A DNA stretch of 47,295 nucleotides from Prochloraceae cyanobacterium PL24a_bin.78. GTDB taxonomy: Bacteria > Cyanobacteriota > Cyanobacteriia > Cyanobacteriales > JANQIW01. The position numbers and the translations under genes were made by a program. This document shows, piece by piece, positions 8,771-18,681 of this stretch. The notes under the pieces are model-generated. The model had not been told where the DNA came from. It saw nothing but the letters and a program-made list of their open reading frames with translations, and made no database searches. Positions within the stretch are counted from its first letter, which is position 1. Each line of letters starts with the position of its first letter. The stretch spans positions 1 through 47,295 of the forward strand of contig JANQIW010000120.1 of the NCBI GenBank assembly GCA_028281945.1, given 5' to 3'.

Positions 8771-9586
8771 TTAACAACATTCGTAGTTATAAATTATATC
8801 GGAAAAATCTAATTTTTTTAAGGCTGATTCTCTAATATAAAAAGTTCCTAAACCACCATCTCCCCACATAATATTATCCATAGAATCCATTTGTAATAAA
8901 AGTATATAGGATTCTTCTGATTTTTCTCCCTCTTGTTTGGCTAAAATTTCTAAACGAGGATCGCTTTGTATGATACAAGGATATCCACCGATTTTATGTC
9001 CATCACTTTTCCATTCTTGCTCATATTTTTCCATAAAATCATCATAAATATTGCGATTTTCAGAGGGAAATTCTCCTGCAAAAAGCTCATTAAATTGGTA
9101 ATCCCATGGAGATATTGGTGCGGTTTTTCGGGCAAATTTTAAGGAATAACTATCATCAAGTGGTAATTCTTCTTCTGGTGGTGGTAAAAAGTTAAAGTCA
9201 GTAATGAGATTATTAATATCTTGAATTATTTGGGGAAAATACAATATTCTAAATCCTGTTTGGCTGGTTAAATTCTCTAAATCACAACCGTATAAGTCAT
9301 CTCCTGCTATATAAAATTGCAAGATTCCTTGTTGGGGAAAGTTTTCTAAGTGGGGTATTTCAGCAAAGTTTAATTGGGCGAGTAAATAAAGATATTTTCC
9401 TTGTGGAGTTTTGGGATATTCAAAGTTTTTTGGTAGGTAGGGTAATCCTCCAAATTTGCTTTGCCATAAGGTTAGGTTTTGGTTAATTTCTGCTTGTATT
9501 TCTACATAAGGCTTGATGGTTGGTTCGATTTTTGTTCTGAATTTTTCTAATTCTGGTATTAATTCTTTTTCTATTTTATAAGTCAT
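8771..9586 (-). CDS. DUF1963 (YwqG-like) protein
   Basis: A 271-aa cytoplasmic protein of the YwqG/DUF1963 type. Recognisable blocks are SKFGGLPYLPKNFEYPKTPQ, LYLLAQLNFAEIPHLENFPQ, GILQFYIAGDDLYG, then the C-terminal KIGGYPCIIQSDPR and LLQMDSMDNIMWGDGGLGTF. The last block corresponds to the family's typical L-Q-x-D...WGDxG end. The function of the family is unknown. Flanking gaps are short and AT-rich, and no operon partner is evident. Confidence 0.85.
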   Translation of the reverse strand: MTYKIEKELIPELEKFRTKIEPTIKPYVEIQAEINQNLTLWQSKFGGLPYLPKNFEYPKTPQGKYLYLLAQLNFAEIPHLENFPQQGILQFYIAGDDLYGCDLENLTSQTGFRILYFPQIIQDINNLITDFNFLPPPEEELPLDDSYSLKFARKTAPISPWDYQFNELFAGEFPSENRNIYDDFMEKYEQEWKSDGHKIGGYPCIIQSDPRLEILAKQEGEKSEESYILLLQMDSMDNIMWGDGGLGTFYIRESALKKLDFSDIIYNYECC

Positions 9587-9613
9587 TTTTTTTCTCTTTT
9601 TTCTATTTTTCTC

Positions 9614-10262
9614 TTAATTATTAATCAAAATATGGTGGAATTGATGAACAAAAGAAAGAAGTTTATCCATCAATTTTCAGTAGGTTTATGGTAGTAATTC
9701 TTCAAATTCTGTTAAGGAAGATATGACAATTGCTTGTCGATGAAGTTGTTTTAAAACCTCTAGGTTATCAAGATTATTAATGGTTTGTTTTAAGTCATCA
9801 GGAATAGAATTAAATTTGACTTCTAAGACTTCAACTACTGATTCTCTGGCTTTATTTAGCATTCCTTGTTCAATTCCTTTTTCGATTCCATGTCTTTCAA
9901 TGCTAGTAATATAAGGCATTCTTTTTTCCTCCTAATTATTAATCAAAATATGATCGGATTGATGGACAAAAGAAAGAAGTTTATCCATCAATTTAAATTT
10001 GGTTTATGGTAGTAATTCTTCAAATTCTGTTAAGGAAGATATGACAACTGCTTGCCGCATAAGTTGTTTTAAAACCTCTAGGTTATCAAGATTATTAATG
10101 GTTTGTTTTAAATCATTAGGAATAGAATTAAATTTGACTTCTAAGACTTCAATTACTGATTCTCTGGCTTTGTTTAGCATTCCTTGTTCAATTCCTTGTT
10201 CAATTCCTTTTTCGATTCCATGTCTTTCAATGCTAGTAATATAAGGCATTCTTTTTTCCTCC
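9614..10262. repeat. Tandem duplication of about 320 bp
   Basis: The two copies start at about 9614 and about 9933 and each runs from TTAATCAAAATATG through the 3' end of an Rpn-like gene to CATTCTTTTTTCCTCC. They differ by scattered substitutions and by a 12-bp indel encoding one extra Gly-Ile-Glu-Gln. The left copy is cut off from a gene body. Confidence 0.9.
9686..9919 (-). pseudogene. Orphan 3' fragment of the Rpn/YhgA-like gene
   Basis: A 77-residue frame starting MPYITSIERHGIEKGIEQG and ending SLTEFEELLP. It is nearly identical to the last 80 residues of the full gene just upstream at 10004-10969. It has its own in-frame Met and a GGAGGAAAA sequence ahead, so a short peptide could still be made. 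It lacks the whole nuclease-like domain and is best read as a duplication remnant. Confidence 0.8.
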
Positions 10263-10969
10263 TCATAATTGTTTAATTGTTGGTCAAAACTTTGGGCTAA
10301 TTCTACTGGTAAAACCAATATCCAATCTATTAAACGAAATAATTGTAGGATATCATTTTTACTATATCCTTGTTCGTATAATCTCCTAACTAAAGAGAAT
10401 TTGTAGTTTAATTTTTCTGTTGGATTATTGATAGTTTGCTTTGCCCTTAAATGGGCTGTTATTATTATAGCAAAGGGATTTTTTTCTTCCTCTAAAGTAT
10501 CTAATTGAGTTTGATAATCTAATAGTTTTCTGGTGGGAAATTTAAAGTTTAATTGGCAATCCCAAAGAAAATATTGGTATTCTTGGGGTTTCCATGATGG
10601 TCGATCGTCACCTAAAATTGCTAAACTAACTATCTTGGTATTGGGTTGATAATAGCGATCATAAATGCGATAATGGTAAACAAACATTCTATGTTGGAAG
10701 AGGGAATCGTATTCACCTTGGATTTCGATGTGAATGAAAACAATAGTTTCTTCTCCTGTTTTTAACCAAACTTTTACCAGTTTATCTGCCAATCTTTTGC
10801 CTAAAGAAGCATCTCTAACTACTTGCTGCAATTCTTTGTCTAAAGATTCAAAATCTCGACTCCAATCTATATCTTCATAAGCTTCTGGGAAAAAAAATTC
10901 CATAAATTCTGGAAAATAAACATCAATTGCTTCCTTCCACGGGCTATCATAATCGTTAGTAGTATTCAT
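10004..10969 (-). CDS. Rpn/YhgA-like putative nuclease (DUF4351 type)
   Basis: A 321-aa protein of the Rpn/YhgA-like family, formerly annotated as putative transposase and now regarded as PD-(D/E)XK nucleases that promote recA-independent recombination. The N-terminus has DSPWKEAIDVYFPEFMEFFF, and the catalytic block shows KLVKVWLKTGEETIVFIHIE, with HIEIQGE as the E-x-Q motif. The C-terminal third has GIEKGIEQGIEQG repeats and the ARESVIEVLEVKFNSIP helix typical of these proteins. Expansion of the GIEQ unit differs between this gene and the fragment downstream. It is one intact gene. Confidence 0.85.
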   Translation of the reverse strand: MNTTNDYDSPWKEAIDVYFPEFMEFFFPEAYEDIDWSRDFESLDKELQQVVRDASLGKRLADKLVKVWLKTGEETIVFIHIEIQGEYDSLFQHRMFVYHYRIYDRYYQPNTKIVSLAILGDDRPSWKPQEYQYFLWDCQLNFKFPTRKLLDYQTQLDTLEEEKNPFAIIITAHLRAKQTINNPTEKLNYKFSLVRRLYEQGYSKNDILQLFRLIDWILVLPVELAQSFDQQLNNYEEEKRMPYITSIERHGIEKGIEQGIEQGMLNKARESVIEVLEVKFNSIPNDLKQTINNLDNLEVLKQLMRQAVVISSLTEFEELLP

Positions 10970-11228
10970 TTTGAAAATTTATCATTATTGAAAATTTATC
11001 ATTTTGAAAATTTATCGTTGAAATTTTGAACCCTTTACCTTCCATCTTGGTCTAAATACTTGAATATAAGATAATATTATTAAGTATAGTTAGTTGGTTG
11101 GTAAAGTTATTATAGTTTTTCTTAGAAAAATAGATATTGATATTTTTTCATCAAGGAAATTCACTAATAATTAACAACTAAACCAATAATATCTAAAGGA
11201 TTAACTCTTAAATATAAATTACACTTTT

Positions 11229-14200
11229 ATGTTACAAAAAACCCCATATACAGAAGATATAAAACCACTAGAAAAACCTATTAAAAATTCAATTAGTGTT
11301 GTTGCTATACGCCGCCATATCGGCACTTTAATGCTTACTTTAGCCCTAATTGTTGTCGGAATCTTTTTTATATTTAGACTGCAAGTAGATTTGCTTCCAT
11401 CTATTACCTATCCTCGTGTCGGCGTTAGGGTAGATGCTCCCGGAATTTCTCCAGAAGTTGGTATTGAAGAAGTTACTAAACCTTTGGAAGAAGCTTTAAG
11501 TGCTACTGAAGGCTTGGTTGTGATTTCTTCTAATACTAGAGAAGGTAGAATTGGTGTTGATTTATTTTTTCAACCATCAGAGGATATTGAAGAAGCTCTT
11601 GATAATGCTAGCACTACTTTAAATCGTAATAGAAATCGTTTACCTGATACTGTAGAAGAACCGAGGATTTTTAAATTTGATCCTTCTCAATTACCTATCT
11701 ATGATTTTGCGATTCAATCTCCTTCTTTAAAAGGTGTAGATTTAAGAGTCTTTGGTGAGGAAGAATTAGCTAAAGAATTAAATATTATTCCTGGAGTTGC
11801 TTCTGTAGATGTTTCTGGTGGCCTAAGGGAAGAAGTTAGAGTCAATGTTGATTTAAAACGCCTACAAGCTTTAGGGGTAAAATTAGAAGATTTGATGACT
11901 ACTCTTTCTGACAGAAATCAGGATTTTGCTGGAGGAAGATTGCGGGGTGGAAATATTGAACCTTTGGTTAGAAGTATTGGTAAGTTTGAAAATGCTTCTG
12001 AAATTGAAAATGTTGTTTTAGAAAATACTAATAGTAATGAAGATGGTTTAAGAAATAAGATTTATCTTCGAGATGTTGCTGAGGTTATTGATGGGACAGA
12101 AGAACAAAGAATTTTTGTTACTTTGAATGGCTCTGATTCTGTTAAAGTTAGTATTACTAAACAACCAGATGCTAATACTTTAACTGTTATTAATTCGGTA
12201 AAAAAGAGAATAGAAGAATTAAAGGAGGCTGGCTTTATTTCAGAGGATATGACATTGGTACCGACTCGCGATGAGTCTGTTTTCATTCGTAATTCTCTTA
12301 TAAATGTTATTGAATCTGGTTTGATTGGTACGGTATTAGCTGCTTTAACTGTTTTAGTTTTTCTAGGTTCATTACGTCAAACTTTAATTATTAGTCTGTC
12401 TATTCCTTTAGCAATTATGACAGCTATTATTTTGATGTATTTGTTCAATTTATCTATTAATGTTTTTAGTTTAGGAGGATTAGCTCTTGGAGTGGGAATT
12501 GTGGTGGATAATTCTATTGTTATGTTAGAAAATATTGCTAACAATCTCCACAAAGATGATGAAAATCTCTCGAAATCTATCGAAAAAAGCTCTCAACAGG
12601 TAGAGTCGGCTTTGATCGCTTCAACTACTACTAATTTAGTTTCTGTTATTCCTTTTCTCTTTTTGGGTGGGTTAATTTCTTTACTGTTTAATGAATTAAT
12701 TTTAACTGTTAGTTTTGCTGTAGCTTCTTCATTGTTATTAGCAATTACTGTTGTGCCTATGTTGGCATCTCGACTGTTAACAATTAAGGTAAAGAGTGGC
12801 TTAAATCGATTTTTTCTTTTTCAATTTTTTAACTGGTGTTTGTCAAAAATTACTTTGGTTTATACTTGGTTTTTAAATGGAGTTTTACGCTTAAGATTAT
12901 TTACAATTACTTTAGCTTTTGTGGTTTTAGGTATGAGCAGTTATTGGATGATTCAAGATATTCCTCAAGAAATATTGCCAAAAATAAATACTGGCCAAGC
13001 TGTTTTTTCTGCTCAATTTCCTCCTAACACTACCTTAGAAACCAATAAAAAAGTAATGGCAAAGGTAGAAGAAATTTTATTAAATCAACCTGAAACTGAA
13101 TATGTTTTTACTACTATTGGTGGGGCACTTTTTTCTAATATTACTATTGAAAATTATCTCAGAAGTACTGCTGATATCACTTTAAAACCGGGTACGGATG
13201 TTTTATCTTATACGGAAAAAGTAGCTTCGGAATTTGAGAAGTTAAATTTGGTAAATATTCGTCTGAGAATTAATCCTGGAAGGGTAAGAGGAATTAGTTT
13301 GAGAAATTCTCCTGTAAATGGTGATTTGGATTTAATTCTTTCAGGTGATGATGACGCTACTTTAGAAAAAACTGGTCGTAGGTTATTGTCAATTTTAGAT
13401 GAAGAGGTTACTATGGCTAGTTTTCGCCCTAATTCTGATCCTCCAGAAACTGAAATTAAAATTAAGCCGGATTGGGAACGTTTGGCAGATTTGAATCTCA
13501 ATGCTACAGATGTAGGTGAAACTATTCAACGGGCTGTATTTGGAGAAGTGGCAACGGAACTTCAAAGAGAAGATCGTCTGGTGGATGTGAGAGTTCAACT
13601 TCCTTCAGAATACAGACAAAATATTACTCAATTAGGAAGTATCCCACTATTTCTGGATAATAATAATCAACCTGTTTTGTTGGGAGAAGTTGCTAGTTTG
13701 GAAAGAGGAAAATCTCCTGGAGAAATTCAACGGCTAAACCAAAAAAATGTTTTTATTATTCAAGGTTTTCTCCATAAAGACGGTATTCTCTCAGAAGCTA
13801 TTGCAGAGGTAGATGAAACTTTGAACAAAATAGAATTACCTGAGGGTATTATTTTACTTCCAAATAGTGCAGGTGAAACCAATAAACAATTACAACGAGA
13901 TTTAAAAGTGATTGGAGCTTTAGCTACTTTCCTAGTATTTGTGGTTATGGCTGTACAATATAACTCTTTAATCGATCCTTTAGCTATTATTTTGACAGTT
14001 CCTTTAGCTTTAGCTGGGGGTATTTTTGGACTTTATATCACTGAAACTCCAATGGGGGCTACGGTTTTAATTGGTGCAGTTTTATTAGTGGGTATCGTAG
14101 TTAATAATGCTATCGTAATGATAGAATTTGCTAATCAGTTAAAGGAAGAATTGGGTATATCTAGAAAATATGCCATTGTTAAAGCAGCTTCGGCAAGATT

Positions 14201-14396
14201 ACGCCCGATTTTGATGACAACAATAACTACGGTTTTAGGTTTATTTCCTTTAGCTTTAGGTCTAGGTCAAGGGAGTGAATTTCTTCAACCTCTTGGGATT
14301 GTAGTATTTTCTGGGTTGTCATTTGCTACTTTGTTAACTTTGTTTATTATTCCTTGTTTTTATCTACTTTTACATGAGATATTTAGAGATACCTAA
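11229..14396 (+). CDS. RND family efflux transporter, AcrB/HAE1-like inner membrane pump
   Basis: A 1055-aa pump, the normal length for the family, driving export by proton antiport. There is a first TM helix around residues 35-55 (GTLMLTLALIVVGIFFIF), then a large periplasmic loop, TM2-6 from about 360, the second loop, and TM8-12 near the end. The TM4 motif is GVGIVVDNSIVMLENI with a single Asp-Asn. The TM10 counterpart is GIVVNNAIVMIEFANQ. The substrate cannot be read from sequence. No membrane fusion protein or outer membrane channel is present on either side, so partners must be encoded elsewhere. It has a weak ribosome binding site. Confidence 0.92.
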   Translation: MLQKTPYTEDIKPLEKPIKNSISVVAIRRHIGTLMLTLALIVVGIFFIFRLQVDLLPSITYPRVGVRVDAPGISPEVGIEEVTKPLEEALSATEGLVVISSNTREGRIGVDLFFQPSEDIEEALDNASTTLNRNRNRLPDTVEEPRIFKFDPSQLPIYDFAIQSPSLKGVDLRVFGEEELAKELNIIPGVASVDVSGGLREEVRVNVDLKRLQALGVKLEDLMTTLSDRNQDFAGGRLRGGNIEPLVRSIGKFENASEIENVVLENTNSNEDGLRNKIYLRDVAEVIDGTEEQRIFVTLNGSDSVKVSITKQPDANTLTVINSVKKRIEELKEAGFISEDMTLVPTRDESVFIRNSLINVIESGLIGTVLAALTVLVFLGSLRQTLIISLSIPLAIMTAIILMYLFNLSINVFSLGGLALGVGIVVDNSIVMLENIANNLHKDDENLSKSIEKSSQQVESALIASTTTNLVSVIPFLFLGGLISLLFNELILTVSFAVASSLLLAITVVPMLASRLLTIKVKSGLNRFFLFQFFNWCLSKITLVYTWFLNGVLRLRLFTITLAFVVLGMSSYWMIQDIPQEILPKINTGQAVFSAQFPPNTTLETNKKVMAKVEEILLNQPETEYVFTTIGGALFSNITIENYLRSTADITLKPGTDVLSYTEKVASEFEKLNLVNIRLRINPGRVRGISLRNSPVNGDLDLILSGDDDATLEKTGRRLLSILDEEVTMASFRPNSDPPETEIKIKPDWERLADLNLNATDVGETIQRAVFGEVATELQREDRLVDVRVQLPSEYRQNITQLGSIPLFLDNNNQPVLLGEVASLERGKSPGEIQRLNQKNVFIIQGFLHKDGILSEAIAEVDETLNKIELPEGIILLPNSAGETNKQLQRDLKVIGALATFLVFVVMAVQYNSLIDPLAIILTVPLALAGGIFGLYITETPMGATVLIGAVLLVGIVVNNAIVMIEFANQLKEELGISRKYAIVKAASARLRPILMTTITTVLGLFPLALGLGQGSEFLQPLGIVVFSGLSFATLLTLFIIPCFYLLLHEIFRDT

Positions 14397-14496
14397 ATTA
14401 AATACTAAGAACAAAAGCTATTTTTAGAGGATAATTTAGGTAAAAATCTTAACTGGTATACCATTGATAGGTATAGGTTTACAAGGTATATTGTAT

Positions 14497-15114
14497 TTAT
14501 TTTCTTAAGGAGGCTTTATTTTTAACACTTCTAAGGAATAATAAGCCGATTAATCCTAATCCTACAATGGAACCAGGTTCAGGAGTTGTTTCACTTACTA
14601 TGAAATTAAATCCATATTCAACTGGTGCAACGGTTTCTTGAAACCAAAAAGTATAAGTTCCTTCTCCTAAAGCTCCAGTAAAACCAATTCCTCCAAAAGA
14701 TGCTTCTCCTAAATCATCTAAAACATTATCTCCAAGTTGTGCCCCATCGGCTCCACCAACTACAGCGTTTCCTAGCAAATCAACAGGAGGATTGGCTATG
14801 ATGGAAGTAATTTGAAGTCCTTGTTCAACAGCAAAGAACGATTGATCTTCAGTGGTCTCATATATTTCTAAAATAATGCTACTAAGTTCTTGTCCTGCAG
14901 GAATACTAAAGGAAAAGAAATCAGGATCGATATCTGGGTTAGGTAGAGTAGTGCCTGTGATAATGTTGGATCCTAGGGATAATGAAAGGGGTGTTGGATT
15001 GAGGTTATCACTAGATAAATCCCCTGAAACTGATTCATCAAAGACAATTTGGGCATTAACACCTGTGGTTAAAGTCAGGAAAACTATTGAGCTTAATGCT
15101 AATTTGTTGAACAT
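14497..15114 (-). CDS. PEP-CTERM sorted exported protein
   Basis: A 205-aa secreted protein. It has an N-terminal signal peptide, MFNKLALSSIVFLTLTTGVNA, and a C-terminal sorting tag: ETTPEPGSIVGLGLIGLLFL followed by basic residues (RSVKNKASLRK). That matches the PEP-CTERM pattern of Pro-Glu-Pro, hydrophobic helix and basic tail processed by exosortase. The middle is acidic, Gly- and Ser-rich, with FSFSIPAGQELSSIILEIYE, like a pre-peptidase C-terminal type beta-sandwich. I chose the start at 15114 because GAGGAG lies 8-10 nt upstream; an in-frame upstream start lacks this. The extracellular function is unknown. Confidence 0.85.
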   Translation of the reverse strand: MFNKLALSSIVFLTLTTGVNAQIVFDESVSGDLSSDNLNPTPLSLSLGSNIITGTTLPNPDIDPDFFSFSIPAGQELSSIILEIYETTEDQSFFAVEQGLQITSIIANPPVDLLGNAVVGGADGAQLGDNVLDDLGEASFGGIGFTGALGEGTYTFWFQETVAPVEYGFNFIVSETTPEPGSIVGLGLIGLLFLRSVKNKASLRK

Positions 15115-15147
15115 TATTTTTTCTCCTCTTGAAATGGGTAAAATCAA

Positions 15148-15870
15148 AAATTCTTAATATGATTTTAAGATATTTTATTAAGAAATGATTTTTTTATTTA
15201 AGAGAATTTTTCTCTGGAAAAAGAAGATTTTGATTAAATTGAGAAGAATAATCACAATTTTCTAAAATTCTGATAGATTTCCTAGTTTTCAATTTAGGAA
15301 AATTTCCCAATTCAGAATGGAGAATTCTCTAACAGCCATCTCTCTCAAGATGAGAGGAAAAACGATATAAGTGTAGATACTTAAAGATTAGTTAAAAAAT
15401 ATTTCTTTTAGTTCTCAGAATAGAGATATTGAGTTATTCTTAAATCAAGGAGGAAAACATAATTCAATAAGATAGAGCAGCAAAAATAACGTTTATACAT
15501 CAAAGATGATCCAAGCAACAATATTTCAAGGGCTTAAAGAAGTTCTGCTAATAACTTTAGATCTTTAAATAATAAAAAAATAATTTACCAACAAAGAATA
15601 AAGATATATTAAGAATTAAAGTTTTAACAGATTAATAAGTGAATCATTATTTAATTTATAGATGTTATACCTTCAACTTTTAAATCTTTTACTATTGTCT
15701 GAGGAAAATTAAATCTATTTTGAATGGAAATATTTTCTAAAGAATCTTTTCTCAAATTAACTTGAATGACTTTTTAATAAAAAAATCCCATCATAACCAT
15801 TTTTAGATAGAAGATACTCTGAATTATAATCAAATTTAGTAAATAGAAATCGAAAAAATGGAGAGGGAAA
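15148..15870. promoter_or_regulatory. Divergent intergenic region upstream of acs and the PEP-CTERM gene
   Basis: This 720-bp gap separates two divergent genes and so must hold both promoters, although I cannot place -10 or -35 boxes with confidence. A good AAGGAGG lies at about 15447-15453, but no start codon follows at useful spacing (it is followed by ATAATTCAATAA). A protein-like remnant on the minus strand occupies about 15651-15850. No RNA gene is visible. Confidence 0.5.
15651..15850 (-). pseudogene. Possible decayed gene remnant, unidentified
   Basis: On the minus strand two adjoining frames read like one protein interrupted by a single indel in the A/T runs near 15771-15790. The upstream part reads KFDYNSEYLLSKNGYDGIF and the downstream part includes NLRKDSLENISIQNRFNFPQ, then TIVKDLKVEGITSIN and a stop at 15651. 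There is no start codon and its upstream end runs into the acs gene start. I do not recognise the family. Confidence 0.35.
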
Positions 15871-18597
15871 ATGTCAAACAACACTGGGGTAAACTATGAT
15901 GTAATGTGCTATGAGCCTCAACCCTTAGACGTTATATTTACTCCTAAAAAAATTGCTTTAATTGGAGCAACAGAAAAACCTAACAGTGTAGGCAGAACTT
16001 TACTATGGAATCTCATTAGTAATCCTTTTGGTGGAACAGTCTTTCCCGTTAATAATAAAAGAGAAAGTGTTTTAGGAATAAAATCTTATCACAATATTGT
16101 TGACATTTCAGAAGAAATAGATTTAGCAGTAATAGCAACTCCTTCTCATACTATCCCTAATATTCTTCATGATTGTGTCAAAGTAGGTGTTAAAGGGGCA
16201 ATTATTATCTCCGCAGGATTCAAAGAAATAGGAGAAGCAGGAATTGAATTAGAAAAAGAAATCCTTCAAATCGCAAAAGCAGGGAAAATACGAGTTATAG
16301 GACCGAATTGTTTAGGTGTTATGTGTCCTCCAAGTGGTTTAAATGCCACCTTTGCTAGTACCATAGCCCGTCCGGGAAATGTAGGCTTTATCAGTCAAAG
16401 TGGTGCTTTATGTACCGCGATTCTGGATTGGAGTTTTAGAGAAAACCTTGGTTTTAGTGCATTTGTATCTATTGGATCCATGTTAGATGTGGATTGGGGG
16501 GATTTGATTTATTACCTAGGGGACGATCCTAATACTCAAAGTATTGTCATCTATATGGAATCAATAGGAAATCCTGCTTCATTTCTTTCCGCTGCCAGAG
16601 AAGTTGCTCTGATTAAACCCATAATTGTACTTAAATCAGGAAGGCAAGAAGCAGCAGCCAAAGCCGCAGCATCCCATACCGGTTCCCTTGCTGGTAATGA
16701 TGAAGTTCTCGATATTGCTTTTCGTCGTTGTGGAGTATTACGAGTTGATAACATTAGCGAATTATTTAATATGGCAGAATTGCTATCGAAACAACCTCGC
16801 CCTAAAGGCAGACGTTTAAGTATTGTTACTAATGCAGGAGGCCCTGGGGTTATTGCTACTGATGCTTTAATTAAAGGTAAAGGCAGGCTGGCAAATTTAT
16901 CTCCTACTACTGTAGAGGAATTGAATCAATTTTTACCTTCCCATTGGAGTCATCATAATCCTATTGATATTTTGGGTGATGCTACTCCTGAAAGGTATGC
17001 TCAAACTCTCAAAACTGTTGCTAATGATTCTAATAGTGATGCTTTGCTGGTAATTCTCACTCCTCAAGAGATGACTAATCCTACGGAGACTGCTAAACAA
17101 CTTAAATTAGTTGCCAGAGATATTCAAAATAAACCAATTTTAGCTACTTGGATGGGGGGATCTAATATAAGTATGGGTAAAGATATCCTTAGTCGTGCTA
17201 ATATTTATACTCATCCTTATCCAGATACTGCTGCTCGTCTATTTAATTTAATGTGGCAATATAGTTACAATTTACGTAATTTATATCAGACTCCTATTTT
17301 AACTCATGAAACTAATTCACAGGATAAAGATTTAGCTAGCAAAATTATTCAAAATTGTCGAAAACAATACCGTAATTTATTGACTGAGTTTGAATCAAAA
17401 CAATTGTTATCTTCTTATGGTATTCCCACTGTAGAAACTCGACTTGCTAAGAATCTAGAAGAAGCTGTGGAAGCAGCATCATCCATTGGTTATCCTGTGG
17501 TTTTAAAGCTTCATTCGGAAACTATAACTCATAAAACTGATGTTGGTGGAGTGAAGTTAAATCTTGGTAATAGTGATGAAGTGAGAGAGGCTTTCCTTGC
17601 TATTCGTCAATCTGTTAATCCTGATGATTTTTTAGGGGTAACGGTGCAACCTATGGTGAAAATGAATGATGCTTATGAATTAATCCTTGGAGGTACGATT
17701 GATCCTCAATTTGGGCCAGTATTGTTATTTGGTAAAGGTGGAGAATTGGTAGAAATTGAACGTGATCGAGCTTTAGGACTTGTTCCTTTGAATACTACTT
17801 TAGCTAGATGGATTATTAAACGTACTCGTATTTATGAAGCTCTTAAAGGAGTTCGAGGACGAAAATCTATAGATTTAAATGCTTTAGATCGATTATTGGT
17901 ATTATTTAGTCAGTTAATTATAGAACAACGTTGGATTAAGGAAATAGATATAAATCCTATTTTAGCTTCCTCTGAGGGTTTAATTGCTTTAGATGCTAGA
18001 GTTGTTTTATTTGATCAAAGCTTTAAGGAGGAAACTATTCCACCTTTGGTAATTCGTCCTTATCCTTCTGAGTATGTTGTTGAAGTCTTAACTAAAGACC
18101 ATCGTCATGTAGAAATTCGTCCTATTCGTCCAGAAGATGAACCTTTAGTGGTTGATTTTTTTAAAAATCTTTCAGATGAAACAATTTATTACCGTTATTT
18201 TCAGCTTCTTAAATTAAAAACAAGGCTAGCTCATCAGAGAATAGCAAGGATTTGTTTTATTGATTATGCTCGAGAAATGGCTTTAGTTGCAGATTATCTG
18301 GATAAAGAAACAGGAAAACATACTATTTTAGGAATTGGTAATTTAACTCGACTGCATGGTTATCCTGATCAAGCAGAATTAGGCTTATTAGTGAATGATA
18401 AATATCAACGAATAGGCTTGGGAAATCATTTACTTAAACAATTAATTGAGGTAGGTTCATCAGAAAATTTCCAATATATTTTTGCTGAAATTTTACCAGA
18501 AAATACTGTTATGCAGCATTTATGTACTAAAACAGGTTTTACTCTCCACCGGAATCAAAATATAATCAAGGCAATTTATGAATTTAAAACTTCATAG
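15871..18597 (+). CDS. ADP-forming acetyl-CoA synthetase fused to GNAT acetyltransferase
   Basis: A 908-aa fusion. In order: a CoA-binding/Rossmann domain (about 20-150, [20 protein letters not shown]); succinyl-CoA-ligase-like domains with [10 protein letters not shown], where His269 is probably the phosphorylated residue; an ATP-grasp domain (about 490-715, [20 protein letters not shown]); and a GNAT domain (about 740-905). Active enzymes convert acetyl-CoA, ADP and phosphate to acetate, CoA and ATP. Pat/YfiQ-type protein lysine acetyltransferases share this layout but, as I recall, lack the catalytic His; its presence here favours a catalytic synthetase, while GNAT activity could coexist. 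GGAGAGG precedes the ATG. The gene ends 84 bp before hoxH on the same strand. Confidence 0.85.
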   Translation: MSNNTGVNYDVMCYEPQPLDVIFTPKKIALIGATEKPNSVGRTLLWNLISNPFGGTVFPVNNKRESVLGIKSYHNIVDISEEIDLAVIATPSHTIPNILHDCVKVGVKGAIIISAGFKEIGEAGIELEKEILQIAKAGKIRVIGPNCLGVMCPPSGLNATFASTIARPGNVGFISQSGALCTAILDWSFRENLGFSAFVSIGSMLDVDWGDLIYYLGDDPNTQSIVIYMESIGNPASFLSAAREVALIKPIIVLKSGRQEAAAKAAASHTGSLAGNDEVLDIAFRRCGVLRVDNISELFNMAELLSKQPRPKGRRLSIVTNAGGPGVIATDALIKGKGRLANLSPTTVEELNQFLPSHWSHHNPIDILGDATPERYAQTLKTVANDSNSDALLVILTPQEMTNPTETAKQLKLVARDIQNKPILATWMGGSNISMGKDILSRANIYTHPYPDTAARLFNLMWQYSYNLRNLYQTPILTHETNSQDKDLASKIIQNCRKQYRNLLTEFESKQLLSSYGIPTVETRLAKNLEEAVEAASSIGYPVVLKLHSETITHKTDVGGVKLNLGNSDEVREAFLAIRQSVNPDDFLGVTVQPMVKMNDAYELILGGTIDPQFGPVLLFGKGGELVEIERDRALGLVPLNTTLARWIIKRTRIYEALKGVRGRKSIDLNALDRLLVLFSQLIIEQRWIKEIDINPILASSEGLIALDARVVLFDQSFKEETIPPLVIRPYPSEYVVEVLTKDHRHVEIRPIRPEDEPLVVDFFKNLSDETIYYRYFQLLKLKTRLAHQRIARICFIDYAREMALVADYLDKETGKHTILGIGNLTRLHGYPDQAELGLLVNDKYQRIGLGNHLLKQLIEVGSSENFQYIFAEILPENTVMQHLCTKTGFTLHRNQNIIKAIYEFKTS

Positions 18598-18681
18598 TTA
18601 GATATAGATTTAACATAACTCGGAAAAAACTTTGGGAATAGACTAAAAAATTATCAACTTTAGTTAACGAGAGTCGGTATT

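Noticed and set aside
15871..18597. Calling this gene a Pat/YfiQ protein lysine acetyltransferase
   Set aside because: The layout fits, but the putative catalytic His in SHTGSLAG is retained, so a synthetase is at least as likely; kept as an alternative.
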